Shown piece by piece: positions 45,492 to 54,620 of a DNA stretch of 64,000 bases. Position 1 is the stretch's first letter; the number at the start of each line of letters is the position of its first letter. The position numbers were made by a program, and so were the translations under genes. The DNA is from Bryobacter sp. (GTDB lineage Bacteria; Acidobacteriota; Terriglobia; Bryobacterales; Bryobacteraceae). A model generated the notes under the pieces. The model searched no databases. It saw only the letters and a program-made list of their open reading frames with translations, and had not been told where the DNA came from. The stretch is from contig JALHNH010000011.1 in the NCBI GenBank assembly GCA_022843625.1, positions 62,001 through 126,000 on the forward strand, in the 5' to 3' direction.

Positions 45492-46682
45492 ATGGCCACA
45501 CTGACTTTTTCAGAGGCGCGCGAGGAAGTACTCCGCCGTGTCCTCGTCCCCTCAAACATTCCCACCGAATCGCTCTGGCTCACAGACGCGGTAGGCCGCG
45601 TCTGTGCGGCCGATATTCTAAGTGATCGCGACATGCCGCCACTGGCGCGCAGTCTGCGCGACGGCTTTGCGGTTCGATCCTCCGATCTGTCTTCCCAACT
45701 CAAGATCACTGGAGAAATCCGGGCCGGTCAAATGCCTGCTTCGCCCCTTGACCCAGGTTCAGCGATCTCGATCATGACAGGTGCAGTTATACCGGAGGGG
45801 GCAGACCAGGTGCTCATGAAAGAGCACGTCTCAAACACAGGTACACACGTCACCACTAGTCGCCCCCCTGCCCCCGGAGAATGGATCAGCCCCGCCGGGA
45901 GCATGGCTCGACAGGGCGGCATTGTCATACCCGCAGGCCGGCGCATGGATCCGGCGGCAATCGCCATGCTGGCCACCGTCGGACAAAGTCAGGTACTCGT
46001 GACTCGTCAGCCGATCGTCCGAATTCTCGCTACCGGTGATGAAGTCGTCGATATCGCTCGAACGCCCAATCTCACCCAGGTTCGCAATTCAAATTCCTGG
46101 GCTCTGGCCGCTGACGTGCGAAGACTGGGGGGACGCCCGGAAATTCTCCCCATCTCACCCGATGAAGAGCAAATCACCCGCGATCTGATTGCCTATGGAC
46201 TCGAAGCAGACCTGCTCCTGATCAGCGGCGGAGTCTCTGCGGGAGAATATGATTTTGTGGAAACGGCGCTTGCAAACTTGGGCGCCGAATTCTACTTCGA
46301 CCGCGTGCTCATCCAACCAGGCCAACCCACCGTTTTCGGTAAGGCCAGAGGCACCTATTTCTTCGGTCTGCCGGGCAATCCCTTATCCACGATGGTCACC
46401 TTCCGGATCTTTGCAGAAGCGGCCATGAGCCGTCTTTCAGGCATTGCCGATCCGCCGCTCCATTTTCACTCTGCAGCAATGCAGGCCAACTATTCTCACA
46501 AGCCCGGCCTCACTCGATTTTTGCCGGGTTTGCTTTCAGACTACGGACGGAAAGTCGAGATACTTTCCTGGCAGGGGTCAGGCGACATCCCGACTCTGGT
46601 ACGAGCGAACTGTTTCGTGGTCGTAGACTCTCGGCAAGAGTCCTGGCAAGCAGGAGATTTCATTCAGGTATTGGCGCAATGA
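45492..46682 (+). CDS. moeA: molybdopterin molybdotransferase MoeA
   Basis: About 396 residues from ATG 45492 (MATLTFSEAR), the family start; the frame is open to 45345 but that would run into the divergent amidase gene. MoeA inserts molybdate into MPT-AMP. Motifs: ATGDEVVD, SGGVSAGEYDFV, FGLPGNPLSTMVTF and the MGAVIPEGAD-like TGAVIPEGADQV. The stop overlaps the moaC start (ATGA). Confidence 0.93.
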   Translation: MATLTFSEAREEVLRRVLVPSNIPTESLWLTDAVGRVCAADILSDRDMPPLARSLRDGFAVRSSDLSSQLKITGEIRAGQMPASPLDPGSAISIMTGAVIPEGADQVLMKEHVSNTGTHVTTSRPPAPGEWISPAGSMARQGGIVIPAGRRMDPAAIAMLATVGQSQVLVTRQPIVRILATGDEVVDIARTPNLTQVRNSNSWALAADVRRLGGRPEILPISPDEEQITRDLIAYGLEADLLLISGGVSAGEYDFVETALANLGAEFYFDRVLIQPGQPTVFGKARGTYFFGLPGNPLSTMVTFRIFAEAAMSRLSGIADPPLHFHSAAMQANYSHKPGLTRFLPGLLSDYGRKVEILSWQGSGDIPTLVRANCFVVVDSRQESWQAGDFIQVLAQ

Positions 46683-47152
46683 GCAAACTTAGTCACTATG
46701 ATTCGGCAGGTACCGCCCGTATGGTCGATATCTCGGCAAAGAACGCAACCACCAGGACGGCTAGCGCTCATGCGTTCATTCACATGTCAGCTGAAGTTTT
46801 GGCTGCCCTGCCCAATAATCCAAAGGGCGATCCGCTTGAAGTGGCCAGAATCGCCGCCATTCTCGCGGCCAAACGAACTCCCGAATTGATTCCTCTGTGT
46901 CACCAGATCCCCCTTTCCAGAGTCGATATTGAATTTGGAATCGAAAGTGCCGGCATTCGCGTCAAAAGCTTTGTGAGTTGTACTGCGGGCACGGGTGCCG
47001 AAATGGAAGCATTAACGGCCGCTGCTGTTGCCGCTCTCACAATTTATGACATGACAAAAGCCCTCGATAAGGGCATAGTGATTACCGATCTACACCTGTT
47101 GTCCAAAAGTGGCGGCAAGAGTGGCGATTACAAAAGGGAAAAGAATGATTAA
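46679..47152 (+). CDS. moaC: cyclic pyranopterin monophosphate synthase MoaC
   Basis: A 157-residue enzyme of molybdopterin synthesis. Key motifs are LIPLCHQIPLSRV (His for catalysis), MEALTAAAVAALTIYDMTKALDKG (catalytic Lys and Asp). Coupled to moeA; the next gene begins within its 3' end, so all three may be cotranscribed. MoaA is not in the window. Confidence 0.95.
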   Translation: MSKLSHYDSAGTARMVDISAKNATTRTASAHAFIHMSAEVLAALPNNPKGDPLEVARIAAILAAKRTPELIPLCHQIPLSRVDIEFGIESAGIRVKSFVSCTAGTGAEMEALTAAAVAALTIYDMTKALDKGIVITDLHLLSKSGGKSGDYKREKND

Positions 47153-48203
47153 CAAGCTTCTCTTGTTTGCAATTTTTTTATCGATAGCAACGGCCCAACA
47201 GGTCGACACAGTTCTACGCGTCACTACTCGAACAGTGGTTGCTCCAACCGCTGTCAAGGATCGTGATGGAAATGCTATTGAAGGTCTCGACGTTAAAGAC
47301 TTTATTCTTCGAGACAACGGTAAGGTTCAAGACTTGAAGCTCGATCAATCCTACGTGCCCGTTTCACTTGTGCTGGTTGTGCAGCGCAGTGCGTCCACCG
47401 AAAAAGTATTGCCAACGGTAATGAAGATCGGATCGATGCTTGAACCCCTGATCATTGGTGAGCGTGGCGAAGCCGCGATCGTAACGTTTGACCATCGCAT
47501 TGAAACAATCCAGGACTTTACCAACGATACGGACAAGTTTAAGCAAGCACTGGCAAAGATGCGCCCTGGCTCCCAGACCCGCGCTATGTCGGATGCTGTT
47601 CTACAGGCGGCTCGCATGCTCAAGAAGCGCACCCCCGATCATCGTCGCGTTATTGTGCTTGTGAGCGAAACGCAAGAGAGCGGCAGCGTCGCCAGAGTGA
47701 AGGACGCTCTTCTGGAAGTGGAGCTCAACAACATCATCGTTTATTCCATCAACATGTCGCGCATCATGAATAAACTGATGGCCTCTCCTGAATATCCACG
47801 CCCGAACCCGATCCCCCCGAGTGCCCGTCCGATGCCAGCTGGCATGGCGAATACTCCAACAACTCAGGCTCAAATGAGCGCCTTGGGTGGAACCATGGGC
47901 AACGTAATGCCCATCTTTAAAGAGTTGTTCACCGCCACGAAGGCTATTTTCATCAGCAACCCCCAAGAGGTCTATACAAAGTACACCGGAGGGAGCGAAT
48001 ACTCATTCCTAAACCTGAACGGGTTTGAGTCTGCTGTTCAGAAGTTGAGCGATGAGCTCCAACATCAATACATCCTGAGCTATAGCCCCAGCAAGGCCGT
48101 GCAGCTCGACGGTGGCTGGCACACAATCGAGGTGGAGGTGCGGCGTTCAGGTGCCGAGGTCAAGTCCCGCAGCGGTTACTGGCTAGCCGCGACCCCTAAC
48201 TAA
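47145..48203 (+). CDS. secreted VWFA-related protein, acidobacterial type
   Basis: A 352-residue exported protein of the TIGR03436 type from ATG 47145, where a signal peptide begins (MINKLLLFAIFLSIATAQ). A VKDRDGNAIEGLDVKDFIL region precedes the VWA domain, which reads SLVLVVQRSASTEKVLPTV where the MIDAS DxSxS would be: the Asp is missing, so metal-dependent ligand binding is probably lost. The end has the usual LQHQYILSYSPSKAVQLDGGW. It overlaps moaC by 8 bases. Confidence 0.82.
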   Translation: MINKLLLFAIFLSIATAQQVDTVLRVTTRTVVAPTAVKDRDGNAIEGLDVKDFILRDNGKVQDLKLDQSYVPVSLVLVVQRSASTEKVLPTVMKIGSMLEPLIIGERGEAAIVTFDHRIETIQDFTNDTDKFKQALAKMRPGSQTRAMSDAVLQAARMLKKRTPDHRRVIVLVSETQESGSVARVKDALLEVELNNIIVYSINMSRIMNKLMASPEYPRPNPIPPSARPMPAGMANTPTTQAQMSALGGTMGNVMPIFKELFTATKAIFISNPQEVYTKYTGGSEYSFLNLNGFESAVQKLSDELQHQYILSYSPSKAVQLDGGWHTIEVEVRRSGAEVKSRSGYWLAATPN

Positions 48204-48221
48204 CGGCAACTCGCTACCATA

Positions 48222-49547
48222 GTGAGCATGCGCTCTCTGTTGCTGCTTTGCAGCCTCACTTTTAGTGCGTGGTCGCAAGAAGCAGTGGTCGATCTCTCGG
48301 TCCTCCACTTCAACGACTTTCACGCACGGCTCTCACCTTCGGACAAAGGGATCGGGGGAGCAGCCTACCTTGCCACTGCCATCCAACAGGAACGCAAGAA
48401 CTGCCCACGCTGTATTCTCCTCAATGGGGGGGACAATGTTCAGGGCTCACCGGTAAGTACAATCTTTCGTGGTCTGCCCGTTTTTGAGGTTCTTCGTCCG
48501 CTTAAGACAGATGCCTTCGTACTCGGCAACCACGAATTCGATTACGGCTACGAGCGGATCAACGATTTTCTTGCGGCAGCAGGGCATCCTGTGCTCGCGG
48601 CAAACTTCCTCAATAAAGACGGCCGACTCTTCACCGAATCCGGCAGCGTGATTCTTAATCGTGACGGGCTGCGCATCGGTGTAGTTGGCGTGCTGATGGA
48701 AGACGTCTCCCCAAACCTCACCTCACCGCGCCTCTTTGGTCCCAATCGAATGCTCCCGGCCCTGGCCACCCTCCGTGCCGAGGCCGCAAAGCTTAAAGAC
48801 CAGACCGACATTCTGATCGCTCTGGTTCACCTTACAAAAGAGCCATGCGACGAAATCGTCTCCAGCATTCCAGAATACGCAATCACAATCTCCGGTCACG
48901 ATCATGTGGGCAAAGAAAACATGTTTCGAGTTGAAGATCGAATCGGCGTGCGGCTTCGAAGTTATGGTTCAGAACTCGGTCGTCTCAATATTCGCTACGA
49001 TAAAGCCGCCAAAAAGGTCATCACCGCCGACTGGAAACGAATTTCGATCAATATAACCGCCTACCAGCCAGACCCTGAAGTGGCACAACTGGTTGAAAAA
49101 TGGGAGCGGAAAGTCCGCGCAGTAGTGGATTCACCCATCGGCCAAAGCTCCGCCGCCAAAGATCGGCCGCAGACGAAACTCTGGATCGAACGGGTTATGC
49201 GGGATAAGACAGGTGCCCAATTCGTGTACATGAATTCGGGCGGCGTGCGCGATTCTTTACCCGGCGGGCAAATTCTCGCAAGAAGCGTATGGAACATTAT
49301 GCCTTTCGACAACCTCATGGTCGCCGGCAATATCCCGGGTAGGCTCCTCCCGGAATTTATCCGGGGCAGCACCCCCGTCGAGCCAGACAAGCTTTATACC
49401 GTTGCAACTATTGATTTCCTGGTAGAGGGCTGGCGAAACTCAAAGGACGAAATCCTTCGCCAGTTCGGGCGGGCGATGCCTCTTGACGGGCCCTATCTTC
49501 GAGACGCTTTGATCGACTGGATCAAGGCTCGGCCATTGGTGGACTAA
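48222..49547 (+). CDS. secreted 5'-nucleotidase / UshA-type metallophosphoesterase
   Basis: A 441-residue enzyme with a signal peptide (about residues 1-15). Metal-binding motifs: LHFNDFHARL, LLNGGDNVQGSP, GNHEFDYGYE, and SGHDHVG. C-terminal substrate-binding domain contains NSGGVRDSLPGG and MPFDNLMV. Likely hydrolyses nucleotides or UDP-sugars in the periplasm. Followed closely by the aminotransferase frame. Confidence 0.9.
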   Translation: MSMRSLLLLCSLTFSAWSQEAVVDLSVLHFNDFHARLSPSDKGIGGAAYLATAIQQERKNCPRCILLNGGDNVQGSPVSTIFRGLPVFEVLRPLKTDAFVLGNHEFDYGYERINDFLAAAGHPVLAANFLNKDGRLFTESGSVILNRDGLRIGVVGVLMEDVSPNLTSPRLFGPNRMLPALATLRAEAAKLKDQTDILIALVHLTKEPCDEIVSSIPEYAITISGHDHVGKENMFRVEDRIGVRLRSYGSELGRLNIRYDKAAKKVITADWKRISINITAYQPDPEVAQLVEKWERKVRAVVDSPIGQSSAAKDRPQTKLWIERVMRDKTGAQFVYMNSGGVRDSLPGGQILARSVWNIMPFDNLMVAGNIPGRLLPEFIRGSTPVEPDKLYTVATIDFLVEGWRNSKDEILRQFGRAMPLDGPYLRDALIDWIKARPLVD

Positions 49548-49551
49548 TCTC

Positions 49552-50694
49552 CTGCTGTCCTTCTCACATCGATATCCCTGGCACGCCAAACCCAATAGGC
49601 TTGCTGAGGCGTTGAAGGCCCATAAGAACCACGGCACTTCTCTCATCGACCTTTCCATCTCAAACCCAACGCAGGCTGACGTTGGGCTTCCAGATCCATT
49701 TTCGATTGCCAGGCTGGAGGCGGATCGGTATACGCCACTGGCAAAAGGCTCGTGGCAAGCTCGAGAACAAATTGCGATTTACTACGAGCAGGAATTCTCA
49801 AGCAAGATCACGCCAGATCAAATTCTACTCACAACCAGTACAAGCGAAGCTTATAGCTATTGCTTCAAGCTCATCGCAAACCCTGGCGACTCGATTCTGA
49901 TCCCTCAGCCGTCTTATCCTCTTCTGCAATTCCTGATCGAAGCGGAAGGACTCGAAGCCAGGCCTTACCCGCTCCACCAGGCTGACGGAGAATGGCTCCT
50001 CGACCGTGATGGCTTGCTACAAGCCTGCAACAATAAGACCAAGGCGATCATCTTGGTTCAGCCCAATAACCCCACTGGCCATTTTCTGAAGTCGGACGAT
50101 CTCAAATGGCTGATGGAATTTTCGGCAGACAGAATTTGGTTGATTTCAGACGAAGTATTCGCCGACTATGCCTGGTCCGCGGAATGCACCCAAACTCGAT
50201 CGCTGACACAAATCGAAGCCCCAAATGTCTTTTCCCTCAGCGGCCTCTCGAAAATCTGTGCTCTTCCGCAGATGAAGCTGGGCTGGATAGTCATGCCTCA
50301 AAATCAGTCCGTTTACAAAAATCTGGAGTTGGTCGCTGACACCTATCTGTCGGTTTCTGCGCCGATCCAGCAGGCAGCAGCTTGCTGGTTGCCACAGAGA
50401 GCACAGTTCCAGTCCCCAATTCGAGAACGATGCCTTACAAATCTCCAAGGAATCCCTGCTCGGATTAAGAACACACAGTGGTCTATCTTGCCAGTTGAAG
50501 CTGGTTGGAGTGCAATTTTGAAGGGCCCGGCGAACGACGGCGAAGAAGCCTTTGCACTTCGGCTGCTCGAACGCGATGTATGCGTCCATCCAGGCTTCTA
50601 CTATGACTTGCCCTTCCAGAATTCATTGGTGATCAGCCTGCTGACACCACCGCACCAGATGATCTCAGGAATCGGAACAATTATTTCTTCTTGA
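49552..50694 (+). CDS. class I/II PLP-dependent aminotransferase
   Basis: A fold type I aminotransferase. PLP Lys lies in SLSGLSKICALPQMK; NNPTGHFLKSDD and ISDEVFADY are conserved. The frame is open upstream of the first TTG (49612) and its extra residues (YPWHAKPNRLAEALKAHK) look like the true N-terminus of the family, so I place the start at a CTG at 49552 or 49555, with GGTGG 9 bases before. If TTG 49612 were used, about 20 conserved residues would be lost. Substrate unknown. Confidence 0.82.
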   Translation: MLSFSHRYPWHAKPNRLAEALKAHKNHGTSLIDLSISNPTQADVGLPDPFSIARLEADRYTPLAKGSWQAREQIAIYYEQEFSSKITPDQILLTTSTSEAYSYCFKLIANPGDSILIPQPSYPLLQFLIEAEGLEARPYPLHQADGEWLLDRDGLLQACNNKTKAIILVQPNNPTGHFLKSDDLKWLMEFSADRIWLISDEVFADYAWSAECTQTRSLTQIEAPNVFSLSGLSKICALPQMKLGWIVMPQNQSVYKNLELVADTYLSVSAPIQQAAACWLPQRAQFQSPIRERCLTNLQGIPARIKNTQWSILPVEAGWSAILKGPANDGEEAFALRLLERDVCVHPGFYYDLPFQNSLVISLLTPPHQMISGIGTIISS

Positions 50695-51385
50695 AAATCA
50701 GAATGTGTTGCCAAGGCAGGTCTTCAAGTACTTTGTCTAAAACAAAACCCTCATCTTCTATTTCGAGCTTTGCTTCTTTCACGCTCATCTTGTGTTCGGG
50801 ACGTATCGGCACGTAAGGATCTTCTTTGCGGTATTCCAGCAACACAAGCCTGCCAGTATCTTTCAGAGCTTCTCTTAGCTTCACCAGCATTCCTTGGGGA
50901 TGAGAAAACTCGTGATATACATCCACCAGCAAGATCACGTCACAACTTTTGGGCGGGAGCCTCGGGTCACGGTCAGTGCCCAAAACAGGTTCAACGTTGC
51001 TGATTTTCTTTTGCCGCAACTGCTTTTTGAGAATGCTCAACATTTCTGGCTGGATATCGTTGGCATAAACCTTGCCAGTCGGCCCAACAATTTCCGCAAT
51101 TCGAATGGCGTAGTAGCCGCTCCCGGCTCCTACGTCAGCAACAACCATTCCCTTTTCGAATTTGAGCAACTGAATCGCTTTAGCGGGATTTTCTTCGCTT
51201 TCCCGCTCGCTTCTTTCAAGCCAATCAGCACCTGCGGCTCCCATCACTTGAGCGATTCTTCTGCCGGACTTCGGATGCTGCCCCTGCCCAAAAATCGTCG
51301 TGCTGGCCGGACCAAACAATATCATCATTACCAAAATGAATGGCAGATAAGATTGCCAACGCACCCTAAAGTGAATTACGCTCAT
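50681..51385 (-). CDS. class I SAM-dependent methyltransferase with N-terminal membrane or signal segment
   Basis: A 234-residue protein; residues about 10-30 (LPFILVMMILFGPAS) are hydrophobic, so it is exported or membrane-anchored. The SAM motif is VVADVGAGSGYYAIRIAEIVG with downstream YANDIQPEML. In this phylum such exported methyltransferases are common and of unknown target. Start is 10 bases from that of the divergent lipoprotein gene, so both promoters must lie inside the opposite gene. Confidence 0.8.
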   Translation of the reverse strand: MSVIHFRVRWQSYLPFILVMMILFGPASTTIFGQGQHPKSGRRIAQVMGAAGADWLERSERESEENPAKAIQLLKFEKGMVVADVGAGSGYYAIRIAEIVGPTGKVYANDIQPEMLSILKKQLRQKKISNVEPVLGTDRDPRLPPKSCDVILLVDVYHEFSHPQGMLVKLREALKDTGRLVLLEYRKEDPYVPIRPEHKMSVKEAKLEIEDEGFVLDKVLEDLPWQHILIFKKK

Positions 51386-51395
51386 ACCGAGTAAG

Positions 51396-51971
51396 ATGAC
51401 ACAAGTTCAACCGCCGTTCCAAACTCGTCGAACCTTTTTGTTGGCGACGACTACTTCTTTAGCTACTTTGGCCTCCTGTTCGCGAGACGGGGCTGAAACA
51501 GATGCAAAAATCAAACAGGCTTCAAAGACTTTTAAGATGGGTGAACGGGCCGGTGTAGGCAACCTCACCTACAACATCCTGGAAGCCACTTTCTTTTCAC
51601 AGCTAGGCGATATTGGGCAATCAAAAATCCCACAAAAGCGATTTCTGGTGATTCGCATGTCCATCACCAATGGTGGTGCCAAAGAAGCAGAATTGCCGCT
51701 ATTCCGGGTCGTCGACAGCGCTGGCATCGAAACGCCTGAGCTTCAGGATGCCGATTTCCTCAAGGGCTGGTTTGGACTCATACGCAGGATAGGCCCAACT
51801 CAAACAGAAGAAGGGCGAATCCTCTTTGACGTTTCACCTAAAAACTACAAGCTCGAAGTCACAGACGGCGGCGAAGTGGGAAAAGAACAATTGGCGTTCA
51901 TCGACATTCCAATCGATTTCGATACTTCAGAACCCGTTCAAGCTATGCCTGAATCTTCGCCCAAAAAGTAA
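51396..51971 (+). CDS. Tat-type lipoprotein, DUF4352-like
   Basis: A 191-residue protein with a twin-Arg signal (QTRRTFLLATTTSLATLASC) ending in a lipobox Cys near residue 29. The mature domain is an Ig-like DUF4352 fold in pattern (FLVIRMSITNGGAKEAEL, ILFDVSPKNYKLEVTDGG). Role unknown; tail-to-tail overlap of 34 bases with rsmD. Confidence 0.7.
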   Translation: MTQVQPPFQTRRTFLLATTTSLATLASCSRDGAETDAKIKQASKTFKMGERAGVGNLTYNILEATFFSQLGDIGQSKIPQKRFLVIRMSITNGGAKEAELPLFRVVDSAGIETPELQDADFLKGWFGLIRRIGPTQTEEGRILFDVSPKNYKLEVTDGGEVGKEQLAFIDIPIDFDTSEPVQAMPESSPKK

Positions 51972-52486
51972 AAGCTAACCCAGTTGTCGCCTTGTTTCAG
52001 CTGCCTTGTAGATTGCAGTTGGCCAATCCGTTCAGGTAACTTTAAACGTCGATCGTGTTGGACCAATACTAAATCTGCGGCTGACTTTCCGAGCCATAAC
52101 AGGCAGCTTTCGTATTCAGTTTCAGATTCGTAGGGAGGGTCAACGAATACAATGCCCTCCCACTTTCTTTGTCCCAAAACAGCCCCCACCGGCTTAGCGA
52201 CAACCTCTGCCCTTGGCCCCACCCCCAGAGTGGCAAGGTTGGCACGCAGTGCCTCCAGTGCTGCCTTGTCCTTCTCTACGAAAGTGCAGCGCTTGGCACC
52301 CCTGCTTAGCGCCTCAATCCCTACAGCACCAGACCCGCAATAAAAATCCGTGAACGCGGTGCCAACAACTCTATCCCCAAGAATGCTGAACAGGGACTCC
52401 CTCATCCGGTCTGGTGTCGGTCTGGTTGTCTCGCCCTTGGGCGCGATGAGCTTGCGTCGTCCAAACTCGCCTGAAATCACTCTCAT
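51938..52486 (-). CDS. rsmD: 16S rRNA (guanine(966)-N(2))-methyltransferase RsmD
   Basis: A 182-residue methyltransferase with the SAM motif DFYCGSGAVGIEALSRGA and the catalytic DPPY (VFVDPPYESE). N-terminus MRVISGEFGRRKLIAPKG is typical. Modifies G966 of 16S rRNA in E. coli. It sits 8 bases downstream of recG. Confidence 0.92.
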   Translation of the reverse strand: MRVISGEFGRRKLIAPKGETTRPTPDRMRESLFSILGDRVVGTAFTDFYCGSGAVGIEALSRGAKRCTFVEKDKAALEALRANLATLGVGPRAEVVAKPVGAVLGQRKWEGIVFVDPPYESETEYESCLLWLGKSAADLVLVQHDRRLKLPERIGQLQSTRQLKQGDNWVSFYFLGEDSGIA

Positions 52487-52493
52487 CCTTCAA

Positions 52494-54620
52494 TTATCCC
52501 ACTTGCACCAGGCCATATCGCCGCTGCCAGTTTTGTTCCAGATACTGCTCCGCCGAACTCATTTGCGAAGTCCCAGACTCTTTGTCGAGAAAGCTCCGGG
52601 CTTCACCTCGAGCCATCTCAAGAATTTCTCGATCCTTCAAAATATGAGCAAAACGGAGTTGTGGAACGCCTGACTGCCTGGTACCAAAAAACTCTCCTGG
52701 ACCACGAATCTCCAAATCCGCTTCTGCTAGTCGAAACCCGTCAGAACTCTCCACCATGGCCCGAATCCGCTGCTCACTGACTTCATTCTGGCGTCCGGTC
52801 ACGAGGTAGCAGTGACTCGAATGAATTCCGCGACCCACCCGGCCTCGAAGCTGATGCAATTGCGATAGTCCAAACTTCTCCGCATGTTCGATCACCATTA
52901 CAGAAGCATTGGGAACATCAAGACCAACTTCCACCACCGTGGTGGAAACCAGAACGTCAACCTCATGTTTTTTGAATCGTTGCATAACCAGGTCTTTCTC
53001 GGCGGCCGGCAATTGCCCATGCATTAAGGCAACCCGAAACTCAGGAAAGATTTTTTCCGCATGCATCTCAAACATTTTTTGAGCGCTCTTAAGGTCTGGG
53101 GAATGCTCCGAATCATCCACGAGCGGATAAATAATGTAGGCTTGCCTGCCCTGTTGCAACTCTTTGCGAACTAGTTCCCACACCGTTTTGCTTGCAGATT
53201 GGGCAAAGTGTTTGGTTTGGATGCCAATGCGGCCAGGTGGAAGCTCGTCGATCACGCTGACGTCAAGATCCCCGTAAATAGTGAGAGCCAGGGTTCTCGG
53301 AATTGGCGTCGCAGTCATGACGAGCACATCGGGAGTCAGTCCTTTCTGTCTCAGGAACAAGCGTTGCAAGACTCCGAAACGGTGCTGTTCGTCAATGATC
53401 GCAAGACCCAGCTTCTGAAACTCGACGTTCTTTTCAAGCAGCGCATGAGTCCCCACTACCAGCTTGACCAGGCCTTCGGCTACCAGCTTTTTGATCTGTG
53501 TCTTCTCTCTTGCGCTCTGTGAACCAACCATCACAGCCACCGGGTAACCGAGCCGCTTGAAAAAGCGCTGCAGTGAGAGAAAATGCTGCATGGCCAACAA
53601 TTCTGTCGGTGCCAGCATTGCAACCTGATACCCATTTTCGATGGCAATTACTGCGGCTTCGGCGGCTACCAGCGTCTTGCCGCTTCCGACGTCACCTTGC
53701 AGCAATCGGTTCATCGGGTGAGGGGCAGCCATATCCATTGCGATTTCTTTAAGCGCCCGCTTCTGTGCCGAGGTGGGCTTGAATGGAAGCATCTGCTTCA
53801 CTTTGTCTCTAATCTGCTCGTTCAGCTCAAAGGCAATTCCGGGCGTTCGTTTCACCTCGAGCTGCTTGCGTAGGAGTCCAAACTCAAGCCAGAAAAATTC
53901 TTCAAAAATCAGTCTCCAGTGCCCGGGAGATCTGCGGTTGTTGAGCGAATCAAGATTCATATCGACTGGAGGCTCATGCACCTCCGCGACAGCTTTTGCA
54001 AGCTGCGGCATGCGGAATCTCCGCATGATATCTACGGGCAGTGCATCTTCAAGCTCGCCCACAACTTCAAGAGCACGCATAACAAACCGTCGCATCTGCT
54101 TGGTAGAAATCTTCCCTACAGTTTCGTAGACAGGCACGATTCGCCCCATGTCCATAGCAAGTTCAGGGTCGCCGCCTTCCGGCAACACTTCAAAATCGGG
54201 ATGAGCCAGAAAAATTTTCCCCGCCTGGAAATCAAATTCGGCTTTTCCGAACAAAGCCAATCGCAATCCGGGAACAATCTCACTGGCGAGATACTTTGCG
54301 TTGTACCACCTGGCCTGTAATCGATTACCCTGTTCGTCCTGCAAGTCGGCCTCAAATAAAATTTGAGCCCCTTTTCGCCATGTTCTTGTCCGGGTAGAAG
54401 CCACCATGGCAAGCACTGCGCCACTCTGTCCTTCGCGGATCTGGCGAAAAGGCACATACCGGCTGCGATCTTCGTACCGAAAAGGGGGATAGAACAACAG
54501 GTCCTCAACGGTTTCGAGGCCTTTCGCTTTCAGCTTTTCAGCCAGCGTCGGCCCAACGCCTTTGAGAAATTGCAGTGGTGAGGAGAGTCGAACCAAAGCC
54601 GTAGTGTACAATGCCCGCAA
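52494..54620 (-). CDS. recG: ATP-dependent DNA helicase RecG
   Basis: A 708-residue helicase that remodels replication forks and Holliday junctions. An N-terminal wedge domain with OB fold precedes Walker A GDVGSGKTLVAAEA, the DEQH box (IIDEQHRFGV), TATPIPRTLAL and the TRG-like region near the end (GFRLAEADLEIRGPGEFFG). Start at a TTG at 54620 overlaps the divergent oxidoreductase gene; a TTG at 54593 is an alternative. Confidence 0.95.
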   Translation of the reverse strand: MRALYTTALVRLSSPLQFLKGVGPTLAEKLKAKGLETVEDLLFYPPFRYEDRSRYVPFRQIREGQSGAVLAMVASTRTRTWRKGAQILFEADLQDEQGNRLQARWYNAKYLASEIVPGLRLALFGKAEFDFQAGKIFLAHPDFEVLPEGGDPELAMDMGRIVPVYETVGKISTKQMRRFVMRALEVVGELEDALPVDIMRRFRMPQLAKAVAEVHEPPVDMNLDSLNNRRSPGHWRLIFEEFFWLEFGLLRKQLEVKRTPGIAFELNEQIRDKVKQMLPFKPTSAQKRALKEIAMDMAAPHPMNRLLQGDVGSGKTLVAAEAAVIAIENGYQVAMLAPTELLAMQHFLSLQRFFKRLGYPVAVMVGSQSAREKTQIKKLVAEGLVKLVVGTHALLEKNVEFQKLGLAIIDEQHRFGVLQRLFLRQKGLTPDVLVMTATPIPRTLALTIYGDLDVSVIDELPPGRIGIQTKHFAQSASKTVWELVRKELQQGRQAYIIYPLVDDSEHSPDLKSAQKMFEMHAEKIFPEFRVALMHGQLPAAEKDLVMQRFKKHEVDVLVSTTVVEVGLDVPNASVMVIEHAEKFGLSQLHQLRGRVGRGIHSSHCYLVTGRQNEVSEQRIRAMVESSDGFRLAEADLEIRGPGEFFGTRQSGVPQLRFAHILKDREILEMARGEARSFLDKESGTSQMSSAEQYLEQNWQRRYGLVQVG

